DNA from: a virus
DNA length: 41,500 bases
IMG/VR virus record: IMGVR_UViG_3300046512_000361
Location: 1 to 41,500 of that record
Direction: 5' to 3' (one strand)
Position 1 is the stretch's first letter, and the number at the start of each line of letters is the position of its first letter. The notes under the pieces were generated by a model. It was not told the origin of the DNA. It worked only from the letters and a program-made list of their open reading frames with translations, and made no database searches. A program made the translations under genes and the position numbers. Below, piece after piece: positions 1 through 10,000 of this stretch.

Positions 1-207
1 GCTTTCTGCGCGGCCTCCAAAAATCTGGATACCCTGCGAGCCGGGGGCACGGACGCGGTTGGCCCGCGCCGCCAGCATTCCATCCAGCCCCGCCACCGGC
101 ACCGCCCCCTGCGCCAACGCCAAAGCCCCCGTTACACCCGGCGAAGCCGCCTCCATAGCCGCCGCAAACTCAGCCTTCTGCGCCGTGTTCATAGTAAGGA
201 TGCTCAT
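1..207 (-). CDS. Late-region protein, 3' part beyond window (partial)
   Basis: The start codon at 207 overlaps the stop of the preceding gene as ATGA, so this is the next member of the late minus-strand chain. The 69 visible codons stay open to the window edge and the protein continues outside. It begins MSILTMNTAQKAEFAAAMEA and is rich in Ala and Gly, with no signal peptide or membrane segment in the visible part. It lies just after the lysis cassette, so it may be a further tail or virion component. I do not recognise the family. Confidence 0.6.
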   Translation of the reverse strand, partial: MSILTMNTAQKAEFAAAMEAASPGVTGALALAQGAVPVAGLDGMLAARANRVRAPGSQGIQIFGGRAES

Positions 208-347
208 GCCGCAAACTCCAGATAGGTGCCGTCGCTGAATTGAAGGGGGGTGTTGTCGGAGAAGGTTAGGGCGTTCTCAGGCACAGGAGCCGCCCCGGTG
301 GCGGGGGAACCAATGGAAAGGCCCAGACCAAGCAGCAGGCCGACCAT
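204..347 (-). CDS. Small 47-aa hydrophobic N-terminus protein
   Basis: This 47-residue gene has a GGAGG ribosome site seven bases before its ATG, and that ATG overlaps the upstream stop as TAATG. A longer version starting at 368 is possible, but its start has no good ribosome site. The N-terminus (MVGLLLGLGLSIG) is hydrophobic and could be a short membrane segment or signal. The rest contains two similar short segments, LTFSDNTPLQF and FSDGTYLEF. It sits between the lipoprotein gene and the truncated gene at the window edge. The function is unknown; a small virion or lysis-related protein would suit the position. Confidence 0.6.
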   Translation of the reverse strand: MVGLLLGLGLSIGSPATGAAPVPENALTFSDNTPLQFSDGTYLEFAA

Positions 348-529
348 TAGTGGACCTCCATCGGACATATGCGCGCCATAGCAGCGGTTGCCAATTCCGC
401 CGCTGCACGGGCGGTTTGGCAATTCGCATATGGCTGGACGGTCGCACAGCCCGTGAGCATGATGTAGGCGATGGCGATCAGGCCCCAGATGGCGACCGAT
501 ATCGGCAATCCGATGACGATGCCCTTCAT
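347..529 (-). CDS. Small lipoprotein, spanin-like candidate (60 aa)
   Basis: The start at 529 overlaps the stop of the holin-like gene as ATGA. The 60-residue product has a hydrophobic signal segment (residues 5-22) followed by the lipobox LTGC, so the mature protein would begin at Cys and be lipidated. The remainder is short, with two further cysteines. Its place in the endolysin/holin cassette suggests an outer-membrane spanin (Rz1-like), though it lacks the proline richness typical of Rz1. That role is inferred from position and lipobox only. Confidence 0.65.
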   Translation of the reverse strand: MKGIVIGLPISVAIWGLIAIAYIMLTGCATVQPYANCQTARAAAELATAAMARICPMEVH

Positions 530-789
530 GGCTTTGGCTCCGTCGCTGGAGGTTCGGCAGGCGGCGAATTGGCGAGAGACTGGCCCATCCGATCGACGCT
601 GCGCTGGGTCCACCGCTCCTTGATCGCGCCGATGATCAGCGTGAGGACAACGAGATAGGCGGAGGGGTCGAAGTTATTGGGGCTACGGTGGATGCCGATG
701 CCCATGACGATCGCCACGACTGCCGCGATGAACGCGAGCAGGCCGATTTCGCTGCCGTGGTCGGTCATTTTGATGGCAGGGAGTTTCAT
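526..789 (-). CDS. Holin-like protein with two membrane segments (87 aa)
   Basis: This 87-residue protein has two hydrophobic helices, at about residues 16-34 (IGLLAFIAAVVAIVMGIGI) and 44-57 (AYLVVLTLIIGAI). A basic segment follows, then a Pro/Glu-rich tail ending EPPATEPKP. Size, two membrane spans, charged C-terminus and ATGA coupling to the endolysin gene fit a class II-type holin that would permeabilise the inner membrane at lysis. ATG at residue 8 is a possible alternative start. The family is not recognised with certainty. Confidence 0.6.
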   Translation of the reverse strand: MKLPAIKMTDHGSEIGLLAFIAAVVAIVMGIGIHRSPNNFDPSAYLVVLTLIIGAIKERWTQRSVDRMGQSLANSPPAEPPATEPKP

Positions 790-1463
790 GCCCGCCCTCC
801 CGCAATCAACGCATCCTGGATCTTGACCGCATAACCAGCGATCAGGTCATCCTTGTCGGTCCCGTTGATGATGCGACGCGCGTTAACGAACTGGCTTGGT
901 GTCCCGGCGTGATCCTTGGCGATGTAACTGCCCAGCGACTTGCCGGTGAACCAGCCCGCCTCCATGCCGCGTACCATGATCTTGACCGCGATTTCGGGAT
1001 CAAGGGCGAGGTCGTAATTCTTGATCAGCGCGCCGCCCAGGTTCAATTCGGTGTCGGCCCGCTTGTAATTGTCATGCCATGTGAGCTGGACCAGTCCGCG
1101 GCCATAGGGTACCTTGCCGGTGCTGTTGACCGTGCCATAGGCCTTGCCTTTGCCCTTGCCCCATTCCTCGATCGGTTTCAGGCGCGCTTCGTGCCAGGCG
1201 GTCGCCAGCGCATAGGCCAGCCAGCCATTGCCCCAGTCTGTGGTGTCGGCCAGCAGGCGGTTGACGATATCGACCTGCACGCCATCCAACACGCCGGTGA
1301 CCTTGCGCAGGCCACCCCAGAACGCTTCTACGTTGCGGAAGCTGGCGCCGTTGGTCGGGACGCTCAGGCTATCCAGTAGCGCGTCTATACGGGCGACTTC
1401 GGCTTGGGTGAAGGTTGCACCGGCGCGTGCCGCTTTGATGGCGGCGAAGATTGGTTCACGCAT
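786..1463 (-). CDS. Endolysin, glycoside hydrolase family 19 (chitinase-like)
   Basis: The 225-residue protein degrades peptidoglycan at lysis. The GH19 fold is indicated by the HE pair at residues 91-92 (ATAWHEARLKPIEEWG), where the general acid Glu is expected, and by the characteristic YGRGLVQLTWHDNY segment near residues 120-133. There is no signal peptide, so it needs a holin for export; the adjoining 87-aa membrane protein is the candidate. The start at 1463 has GGGGACC upstream. A longer start at 1484 is possible but lacks a ribosome site. The gene overlaps the membrane coiled-coil gene upstream by 8 bases and the holin-like gene downstream by 4. Confidence 0.9.
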   Translation of the reverse strand: MREPIFAAIKAARAGATFTQAEVARIDALLDSLSVPTNGASFRNVEAFWGGLRKVTGVLDGVQVDIVNRLLADTTDWGNGWLAYALATAWHEARLKPIEEWGKGKGKAYGTVNSTGKVPYGRGLVQLTWHDNYKRADTELNLGGALIKNYDLALDPEIAVKIMVRGMEAGWFTGKSLGSYIAKDHAGTPSQFVNARRIINGTDKDDLIAGYAVKIQDALIAGGRA

Positions 1464-1884
1464 TTTCAGGTCCCCTTGCGGCAATCTCGGCCGCGTGGAT
1501 TGTTGCTTTTTCGGTCGCCTCTGCCGTCATCTGGGCAGCGCGCATTTCCTTGACCCGGGTAATCATCTCGCCTGCGCGCTCCGGGGAGACTTCCAGCATC
1601 AACATCACGGCGTCGAAGCATTGGGTCAGGTTGGCGATCTTGTGGCGATCCAACGCCCGTTCTGCGGCGTGGATGGCATCTTTATGCTCCAGCGCCTTTT
1701 CGAGCTTCTCGACCCGCGCCATCAGTCCGTCGCGCAACTTGGATTCCGCATCGCTGGTCTGTTTCTTCCATGGGCCAACTTGCCTGATGATCACGCCCAT
1801 CAGTGCGACGAATGACGCCCATGCCCCGGCCGCCGTCCAGCCAAAGCCATGCGCTGTTACGGCTATGGGGGTGGGGTCGGTCAT
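1456..1884 (-). CDS. Membrane-anchored coiled-coil protein in lysis cassette
   Basis: This 142-residue product has one hydrophobic segment near residues 12-33 (GWTAAGAWASFVALMGVIIRQ) followed by a charged helical region rich in Lys, Glu and Ala, probably a coiled coil. That is the general layout of an inner-membrane spanin, and the neighbours are endolysin, holin-like and lipoprotein genes. It could equally be a second holin or a tail-associated protein, because sequence alone does not decide membrane orientation. The chosen ATG overlaps the upstream 41-aa gene as ATGA, which supports it over the codon nine residues earlier. Confidence 0.6.
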   Translation of the reverse strand: MTDPTPIAVTAHGFGWTAAGAWASFVALMGVIIRQVGPWKKQTSDAESKLRDGLMARVEKLEKALEHKDAIHAAERALDRHKIANLTQCFDAVMLMLEVSPERAGEMITRVKEMRAAQMTAEATEKATIHAAEIAARGPENA

Positions 1885-2006
1885 GAATGGATGCTTTGCT
1901 GGGTGAGCCAACGCCTGAACGACGCATCACTCAGATGCGCTTGCCATTGGCGCGCGCTTATCTGGCCGGAGCGGTAGCAGGTGAGGATCATGGCGAAATC
2001 GCTCAT
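1881..2006 (-). CDS. Small 41-aa protein between tail spike and lysis genes
   Basis: The gene is defined by two ATGA overlaps: its start sits on the stop of the tail-spike gene and its stop sits on the start of the membrane coiled-coil gene. The 41-residue product begins MSDFAMILTCYRSGQISARQ and contains a Q-W-Q-A-H-L segment, with no membrane span. Small proteins of this general look occur near lysis genes in phages, but I cannot name a family. Coupling on both sides is the main evidence that it is translated. Confidence 0.6.
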   Translation of the reverse strand: MSDFAMILTCYRSGQISARQWQAHLSDASFRRWLTQQSIHS

Positions 2007-3991
2007 TTCTCCACCCACCCGGTGTTGCCGGTCCCCGACACCTTCAAGAACAGCTTGCCGACGCCACCGACGACGGCAGTGACCATCGTGCTGGGAAGGG
2101 CCGTCAAGACGCCTTCCGGGCTGCCGTTGATCCCGAATATCGCAGCCTGCACAAAAGCATCGCCAACGCGCCTGAGTATCTCCGCCTGGCTGTCGGTCCA
2201 GTTGGCGTTTTGGGCTACCAGACGAATGCCACCGACGCCTTTGATCGTCCCCACAGTGTCCACACCGAACGCGACAACCTCGGCCGTCTTGCCAGTGGTG
2301 TTGGATTGATCGGGATTGAACGGGCCAGCGACCTTTGGCAGCGCCCAGCCATTGCCCGGCAGGTTGGCGATGACTCGGTTGTTCTGGTTGAGGCCCGTAC
2401 CGTCGGCGATAATCTCGAAATCGCTCGGCAGGAGCCGCACAATGTTGTCGTAGGCGAACACCCCGAAATAGGCGCAAGTATCGACAGCGCGCATTGTGAG
2501 GTCCGCATCAATGCCGTTGCCCTGTGCGATCTCTATGCCGGTGCTCGACGTCATGCCGGGGCCGCCCAGCTGCGCGTCGATGATCGCCGCGATCTTCATG
2601 TCCTGGTTGGCAATGTCTCCGCCATCGACATGGACGCCGATGAACTCGCCAGATCCATTTTGGCAGTAGATCAGCCCTGGCGTGATCGTCACCTGAAGGA
2701 CGTTGTTGAGATAAATACCTTTGCCGCGCGTGTTGATATGCCAATTCGTCATGCTCAGCCAAGGCTCGGACGTGCCTGTATGCAGCTTGGCAACGCCGAT
2801 CAGCACATCGACCGCCACATAGTTGTTGAGGATTGTGCCTTCGACCTGGTCGATAATATCGCAGCCGGTTTTGACCGACACCGCCATGCAGTTGCTGATC
2901 TTCACGTCGGTCGCTTCGCCAGCAACGCGGAAGCCGTAGGCCGTGCGGTTGAGATCGGCGGTCGGGCCGTGAATATAGCAATTTTCGACGACGGACGTCT
3001 TCGCGTTCTTGAGGTAAATCCCGCCCGACCAATATTTGTTGGGGTCGGCAAAATCGCTAATGGCCACGACATCGTCGATGAAGCACGTCCGAGCGTACAG
3101 GCCGCTGGGATTGCCGTAGCTAAGGCTGACGGCCGGGCCGCAGTTGGCGGCGCCCGCGATCGCTCGGAAGCCCCTGATGTCGATGTTGCTATCGGGAGAA
3201 AGGTTGGTGCCGACGAACAGGCCGCCGGCGCCCGTGAACAGGATGTCCAGAGCGCCGGAGCCGGGGCCGTAAATGCAGAGGTCCGCGTCCGGAATGATGA
3301 CGCTGGTGGTCTGGGTGAATTCCTCGTCACCAAGGTAGAGCGCGCGGCCCGTTGAGCCGGCCGCGTTGACTGCGGCTTGTAGGCTGGTGAAGTCGCGGCG
3401 ATCGATTGGCAGATCGTTCAGCTTGTCTTTGGTCGTCCGAGTGACCGCCCCGCCTTCCGCCTGCCGAAAGGCTATCAAGTCGGCACCTTTGTCGGGGGCG
3501 GGGGAGGCTGCGTCTGCGCGAAACGCCGGGTCGTTGCCGGTGCCACTCGAAAAACCCCAGCTTCCATCTGGTAATACGGTTGGGAATTGGCCCTCCGCGC
3601 CGCCGCCAATCGGGGCCTGGGGCGCGCGATCAATTTTCCCCTTCAGGTAGAGCGCCCTGACCACATCGCGGTCATTCACCTCATTGACGACTGAAGGCAG
3701 GAACGGCTGCCCGCTGGCAAACTCAACAGATTGAATGAAGGCTGGCTCCGAAACGACGAACACGTCGCCAACAAGCGCAAGTGGAGCAGTGCTGAAAGTG
3801 ACGGTCCCGCCTTCAGATGCCAGCACCACCGTAAACAAGCCACCATCTGCGACGATTTCCGAACCATCGCTGGCCCGAAAGATGACCGCGACATCGGCAG
3901 TAGAAACCGCCTTGAATGTGAAGGGAAACGCGACCGTCACCCCATTGGCCGCGTACGGGCCGGAATAGGTATCGGTCGTGGAAACGGCCAT
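2003..3991 (-). CDS. Tail spike/fibre with beta-helix domain (662 aa)
   Basis: The N-terminal ~130 residues (from MAVSTTDTYSGPYAANGVTV) look like a podovirus tail-attachment domain: short beta strands, then VNEVNDRDVVRALYLKGKID. The middle, from about residue 205 (DFTSLQAAVNAAGSTGRALYL), resembles the start of pectate-lyase-type right-handed beta-helix spikes, with repeating Gly/Asn/Ile turns (GSGALDILFTGAGGLFVG). The C-terminus could be a trimerisation region. It probably recognises surface polysaccharide and may cleave it, although no catalytic residue can be assigned. GGAGG lies seven bases before the ATG, inside an inverted repeat just downstream of promoter-like element A. Confidence 0.85.
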   Translation of the reverse strand: MAVSTTDTYSGPYAANGVTVAFPFTFKAVSTADVAVIFRASDGSEIVADGGLFTVVLASEGGTVTFSTAPLALVGDVFVVSEPAFIQSVEFASGQPFLPSVVNEVNDRDVVRALYLKGKIDRAPQAPIGGGAEGQFPTVLPDGSWGFSSGTGNDPAFRADAASPAPDKGADLIAFRQAEGGAVTRTTKDKLNDLPIDRRDFTSLQAAVNAAGSTGRALYLGDEEFTQTTSVIIPDADLCIYGPGSGALDILFTGAGGLFVGTNLSPDSNIDIRGFRAIAGAANCGPAVSLSYGNPSGLYARTCFIDDVVAISDFADPNKYWSGGIYLKNAKTSVVENCYIHGPTADLNRTAYGFRVAGEATDVKISNCMAVSVKTGCDIIDQVEGTILNNYVAVDVLIGVAKLHTGTSEPWLSMTNWHINTRGKGIYLNNVLQVTITPGLIYCQNGSGEFIGVHVDGGDIANQDMKIAAIIDAQLGGPGMTSSTGIEIAQGNGIDADLTMRAVDTCAYFGVFAYDNIVRLLPSDFEIIADGTGLNQNNRVIANLPGNGWALPKVAGPFNPDQSNTTGKTAEVVAFGVDTVGTIKGVGGIRLVAQNANWTDSQAEILRRVGDAFVQAAIFGINGSPEGVLTALPSTMVTAVVGGVGKLFLKVSGTGNTGWVEK

Positions 3992-3994
3992 GCA

Positions 3995-4019
3995 CTTGCC
4001 TCCGATATTGGATGGCAAG
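3995..4019 (-). repeat. Inverted repeat over the spike ribosome site
   Basis: On the minus strand CTTGCC and GGCAAG flank a 13-base loop, with an extra TCC/GGA pairing inside. The right arm contains the GGAGG ribosome site of the tail-spike gene. An almost identical repeat (CTTGCC/GGCAAG) occurs at 12121-12144 at the same distance from the same upstream motif. It is either an RNA hairpin affecting translation or a DNA dyad near the transcription start. Confidence 0.6.
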
Positions 4020-4021
4020 GG

Positions 4022-4053
4022 ATTAGAGGTTGCAGGGGAGGGCTTGAATCGAC
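4022..4053 (-). promoter_or_regulatory. Putative phage late promoter, copy A
   Basis: The minus strand reads GTCGATTCAA, exactly 15 bases, then CTCTAAT. The element begins five bases after the stop codon of the 2008-aa ejection protein and precedes the tail-spike gene. The same motif and spacing recur at 12147-12178, 13288-13319, 16741-16772 and 22716-22747. If CTCTAAT is the -10 box, transcription would start near 4015 and give a leader of about 24 bases. A role in transcription is inferred from repetition, spacing and position. Confidence 0.6.
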
Positions 4054-4057
4054 GGGG

Positions 4058-7000
4058 TTAGTCTTCTTTGATCTTGCCCTTGGTCAGGCCTTCCCACCAG
4101 TCGCCGAACGTTTCAGGCTCCTGATTGCCAGTGCTGACGTCGACCATGAACTGAGCGGCCGCAGCGACCTGGCCGGGGATAGGCGCTCCGACATAACCCG
4201 CCGTCTCCAGCGCATCGCGGGTCGCGCGCTTCGTTTCCTCGCCCTCGATCAGGCGATGGATGTTCTTAGCTGTGTTGACGACAGATCGCCCGACCCCGGA
4301 TGCTGGCGTGAAATTATAGCCGAAGCCAGACGCCAGCCCGCCTGCAATATCTCGTACGACTGGAATTGGCCCTAGCGCCGATAGGCCCACCTTCTCCAGC
4401 GTCCAAAGCGTCCAATCTTCATCATCTTCAGGCGATCGGCCCGCGAGCAATTCAGATGCCAGCGCCGGGAAGAAGTAGAGCATCATCGTGCGGGCGAGCA
4501 GTCCGGGAAAATCCTTGACCGAACCCGTGCGGAATGCTGCACCATAGTCGCGCCCAAGTGTGCGCTGGCGCTGATAGAACGCGCTCATATAGCTGTAGAA
4601 CATCGTCAGCAGCTTACCCGCTTCCCCCGCAGCGCCTTTACCACGCTGGATTGCCGCCAGATCCTTGGCCGCGCCGGAACCCTGCGACTGCCGGACAGCC
4701 TTGTCGGCGAATGCGACCGCATCGGTTTCAGTCGCACCCTCATATAACGCCTTGTTGTAAGCACCGATCCAACCGGCCGTCGACACGAACCGATCCATCA
4801 TACCGATGAAGTAAAAGCCGAATTTCTTAGCGTCAGACAGAAATCCGAACTTGGATTGCTCGCGCTGGATGGCGTCGCGAATATCACGATCGAGCGTTTC
4901 CGTGCGGGCGGCAACCTCTTGGCTGGTGGCCAGAACATAGCGCATCGATTCGACCGGCGACTTGCCGACACGATAGATGCCTTCCGCCGTCCAGCGCGTC
5001 CCGATCCGCTCGGCCGTATTGAAGAAGCCAGCCAACTGCATCATCGTGGTCGACACACGGAAGCCCATACCCACAAATGTCGCGTTCGTCCGCAGTCCCT
5101 TCACCAACTTCTCGACTGCGCCCATGCCCTGCGCGTCATAGGCAAACTCATTGGCGATGTGCTGGAGCCATGGATTGAACTGCTTCTGAACATGCTCGCC
5201 CAGGGCGCTGCGAACGGCCGTAATGACCCGCTTATCATTGAGGAAGCGATGGGCATCAATGACAGCCTCGCGATGCGTGATATCATGGATGACCTCGCCG
5301 ATATGCCGGGACAGCACTGACAGAGACAGCAGGACCGGGCGTTCTACTTTGGTCCGCTCGTTGGTCGATCCTGCGCGTGTATTGGATCGGCGATATGCGC
5401 TTTCAAACAACTTGTCACCACTGACTGCATTTTGCCGTTCGGTATCAAGTGAGCGGGTCGGATCATAGACGACGGGATAGTAACCTCCACGCAGCTTCTG
5501 CGCCGTGCGGCCGAAGCCAACCCACATCTCGCGCGCCTCGACCTTCTCAGGCTCCACGCCGTTTACTCGCCTCTCCAATGCCGCAATGTCGGGCCAGAGG
5601 GTGTCGATAATATCCCAGGTTTCCTGAACAAAAGACCACTCTTCGGGGGATAGTTCAGTGTTGAGCGCATCAAGGATGGACTGCTCGTTCCATCCATAAC
5701 CCCCGGCAAGTTTGCGGATATTGCCTTCGTTGCCCATGTTCAGAGCCATCGCGATCAATTTGTCGCGCGTCATCACTGCGGGGCGTCCCGTCTCGGGATC
5801 GATCATGGTGAGCGTGATCTTTCGACCCCACCGCCTGCGCGTGGCTTCAGGTATCCTCATGCGCGCGACTTCCAACTGCCGCATCATATCGGCCGTCCGC
5901 AACCGCCGCTTTTCCTGCGCATCAACAAAGCGCTGAAAGACTACTCGGTTGAACACGCCTTTCGGCCCACGATCCAGCCAGTCGAAGACGGTTTCCATCT
6001 TGAGCATGGAGGCATCAAAGCTCAGCACGAAAGACTTTCCGCGATCGAACCAGCCTAGCTCATCGAATGAAATGTCGGACGGCTTCTGCGGCAAGCCACC
6101 AGCGGCCGTGATTGCCTCGCCAACAACCGCCTCATAGTCACGCTCATCCTTGGCATCGATCAGCTTTTGCTTAAGCCGCCCAAGGTGCATGATCTGCTTG
6201 ACCGCCGCGTCCAACCCAAGAAGTTGGTCGACGGTGAGGCGGCTCCAGCTCGTTGTTCCCAGCGTGGCGGCAAATGAAGGCGGGACAATCATGTCGCGGC
6301 CCGCATCTTCTTGCTCGCGCGCCCAAGCCTCATAGCTTTCCTGACGATCAAGGAACCGGCCAGTCCGCTGCTTCAGGTCGACCTGCTCCAGCAGTCCCTG
6401 CGCGCGCTCCAGGTAATCCTGATCGATGCTGGCCATGGTCCGCTTCGACGCAACCTTGCCCAACCGGTTCAGCGCCCCTTCAATCTCGTCGGCGGTGCGC
6501 TTGGCTTCGGACACGAGCGCGTTGTTCAGCAACTGCGCCTGTTTCTGCCGGAAGGCCTCAACATTATCGCCAGCGACCACCGCATCAAACGCCGCCTTGC
6601 CAGCCTTGGATGCAGCACGCTGATAGCGCTGAATAGCCGATCGCGACGCCACGTCTGCGACACGGCTCGACCTTACTGTCCGCGTCGCCCAATCCTTCGC
6701 AATGCGATAAGGCGTAACCCGCTGGCCTGTCGAGCGAGCCAGAACACGCATTTCGGAGGCGATGACCTCGCCCTGTTGATCGTTATGGATAATCGCAAGC
6801 GCTTCCTCCTCGATCGTGCCATCAGTGAATGGGTCGCCGTAGCGCTCCAACATGAGCGCATCGACTTCCTGATCTATCAGCGCCTTGCGTACCGACCGCT
6901 GATCACCTCCTTCCCTCAATTGCCGACGTGCGGTTTCCACCCCCATAAGGGCGCGGACCATCTCATCGCCGGATGTGAAGCCGGACAACTCGGCTGCCTC

Positions 7001-10000
7001 ATCTGGATTGACCCCACCGTCTTTGAAAATCGGGGGGACGTTCTTTGGGAGCATCGCAGGCGCGTCTTCGCCCAACGTCTCACGAATCCATACCGCATCC
7101 AGCGGCGCCTGCCTGGCAGCTGCTAGTGCGCGAAATTCAGGCCTTGCGTCTATGGATGCTTCCACATCGACAGCAAGGGCGGCGCGACGATCCTTATATT
7201 CCTTGGTTACGCGACGCTTGACCGCATTCATCACCTTGGCCAGCAGAGTATCATGAGCGGCGTCGCGCGCGCCGACAGCACTTTCCCGATAGGCCGCAAA
7301 TTCATCATCGGTCATGTTCGTCGGCTTCTCAGGGAACAGTGCCGAAATATTCTGCGCCTCAGCCGCCGCAACGATTTCTTCGTCTGTCGCGATCATGCGA
7401 TCCATGACAGCGCGGATTTCCGGCGTGATCGGGGCCTTGAGCCGGTCGATGCTGCGGTAGACCGCGACCAGCCACGACTTGAATGCCTCAAAAGCCTTTC
7501 GCAGCACCGGCGTCGGCGCCTTGCCCTCCATCAGATAGCGCTCGACCCCGCGCGCCCATAGCTCGTGGGCATCAACGGGAATCACGCTATCTGCGACAGC
7601 ATGGCCTTGACCGGCGAACCATTGCTGAACCGTCAGCCAATCCGTCTTTAGCTGCTCAGTCGCGTCCGGATCAGCAGCATCATAGCGCAACTGCTCCAGC
7701 CACAGATGCCCGGTTTCATGCAGAAAGGTGGACTGGTCACGGGCCTGGAATAGTTCGATCACACTTGGTCCTTGGCCGAAGCCCGCAGACGGGAAAACGA
7801 TGCGACCGCGCGGTCCGTCGTTTAGGGTTTGGTCGAACGCCTGGCCCTCAGCCTCTACCTGGTAAGCGGCAATGGCGTTCTTCACTTCTTTGCGCGTCGC
7901 CGTGTCGGGGTCGATCCCGCGGCTATCTAGCATCCCGCGCAATTCCTGCGCCGCATCCCGCAGCGTCTTTTCCTTGGCGGTCAGATAGCGGTCACGCCCG
8001 GCGACGCCTTCAGACACGGCGTCCAGCAGATCATTAGCCGATGGGCGATCGGCGAACTCAGGGAAATAACCCGCCTCCCACGCGCGCATGGCCCACTGAT
8101 CGGCGCTATATTCGTTCTCGCCAAGCCCGCCTTGGTCGATCAACTCGCCTTGATCCTTGACCAACTTTCGCTTGCCCGGCTTACCCTTGTGCCACGCATC
8201 GGCGCCCATGGCCTTCAGATCGCCGCCTGTGTCGACAATGCCGCCGCCCTTCGCAATGAAGTCCATCAGCGATGGCCCCGCCGCCGTCCTGGCGTCTTTG
8301 CCACCCTTCATCGTTTCAATCAGAATGTCGGTATTGTCGGCGGCCTGCACCTGGGCAAGGGCGGGGGGCAGAATTTGCCGCACCTCAACAGGATCAAACT
8401 CTTGCCCCGTAAGATCGCGGCCCATGCGAGCGGCCCGCGTCACTTCGCGCTGGGTCAAAAGTTCAGCCTGCTGTATGGCCGTCGACGGGGTGAAGCCCGC
8501 ATTCATCAGTTTGTCGGCAACGGACTGCCGGAGCGTTTCGCGCGGCTGCATATCAGCCCGCGCTTGCTCAGCCTCCTTAGCCGCCTGCTCAGACAAGTCA
8601 TCCATGACATCAGCCATGGCGTCATCGAACGCCTGCGATTCGCGCAGGGACATGCCGCCAGCGGAAAGCCGCATATCATCCTTCAGTGCAGCCCATGCCG
8701 GGGTGTTGGAGATGCGCGCGGTCACTTCGCCGATCGGCAGCACAATATCGCCGCCCGTCGCATAGGCTTCGTCCACGGCATCGCGAAAGCTGTCGAACTC
8801 ACCACTATAGCCTTCACTCTGCTCATAAGCGCGCAGGGCGTCGGCGGGAATGAACACGCGGTCGTTGCCTGTTTCGTCGCCTAGCTGCTGCGCCAGATCA
8901 GCCAGCGCATCCGGTGCGCGACCCGTCAGTTTCGATTTTGCCGCCGCGTCCGCAACATTGCCCAGAAAAGCGCTATTCTCCTGCGCTTGACTGGCCTCTT
9001 GTCGGCGCTCCAGCACTTTGGCGGTCACGCGGGTAGTGCGCTCTACAGCGCTCGTCAGGCCGACCGTCGCACCGACGCCGCCGATTGTTGCAGCCAATGT
9101 CTCGGCCGCCGCAGCTGGACGTTCAGCGACGAATTGGCTCAGCGACTTTTCAGGGTTGAGCGTAGCCCACTGGTTCAAGTCCTGAAGCAAGGTTGCCGCC
9201 TGCTCACCAGGCACTTCTGCCGCAAGCTGGCGCATCAGGGTCTTTCCCAGCGGAGACTTTGCTGCGAGATCGCCAACCAAGCGAGACACGGGCATCTTCT
9301 CGGTGATGAACTCGACCGCGCCTTGCGATGCGCCGTATAGGGCCGATCGCACAGGTGAGAGGCCTTTATCCCGCGCATTCACATATTCGTTACCGCCAAC
9401 TGATGCGCCCATGATGCTGGCGCCCGCTCCGGGGCCAGCCACCATGCCAACACCAACAGCCGCCGCGGAAGTGGGGAGGCTTTCCACTCCCTGAAGTAGA
9501 TTGCGAGCCAGCCAATTATCGACTTGGGGCCGCGTCTTGTCTGAACTGACTTTATCGGCCCGTTGAATACCAAGGGCGGCATCGGCGATAGGCTTGAACA
9601 GGGCGTTTGTCTCAGGGCTGATTTGCGCAATGTTTTCGGCCAGGCCACCGATCGTCCCATAAATACCGCCTAGCGCCGTATAGGTGCCCGCCTTGAGCGT
9701 CTTGCCCAAATTCTTGACGCCGTAGAACGCCTTCCCCAACAGTCCGAGATTGTCGTAATCGTCGGCAGCAAGTGCAGCATTCCCAGGCTTAGCCGACCAT
9801 TTGCCGATCGCGGGATAGGCCTGCATCGCAGACTTCGCGCGGGCTGCCCGCGCCTCAGCTTCAAACGCAGGCAACTGACCAGCAACGACAGACGGCGGCA
9901 GTCCGCGCGCCTCTGCGATCGGTCGCACACGCGCCTCTTCATCGGGCCTGGCGACCTTGATCCGATAGGACAACTCATCGTCGCGCTGGCGTTGCAGATC

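Noticed and set aside
2210-3355. 381-codon plus-strand frame opposite the tail spike
   Set aside because: It is antisense to the beta-helix spike and rich in Arg, Asp and Val as shadows are. No protein family is recognised and there is no operon context.
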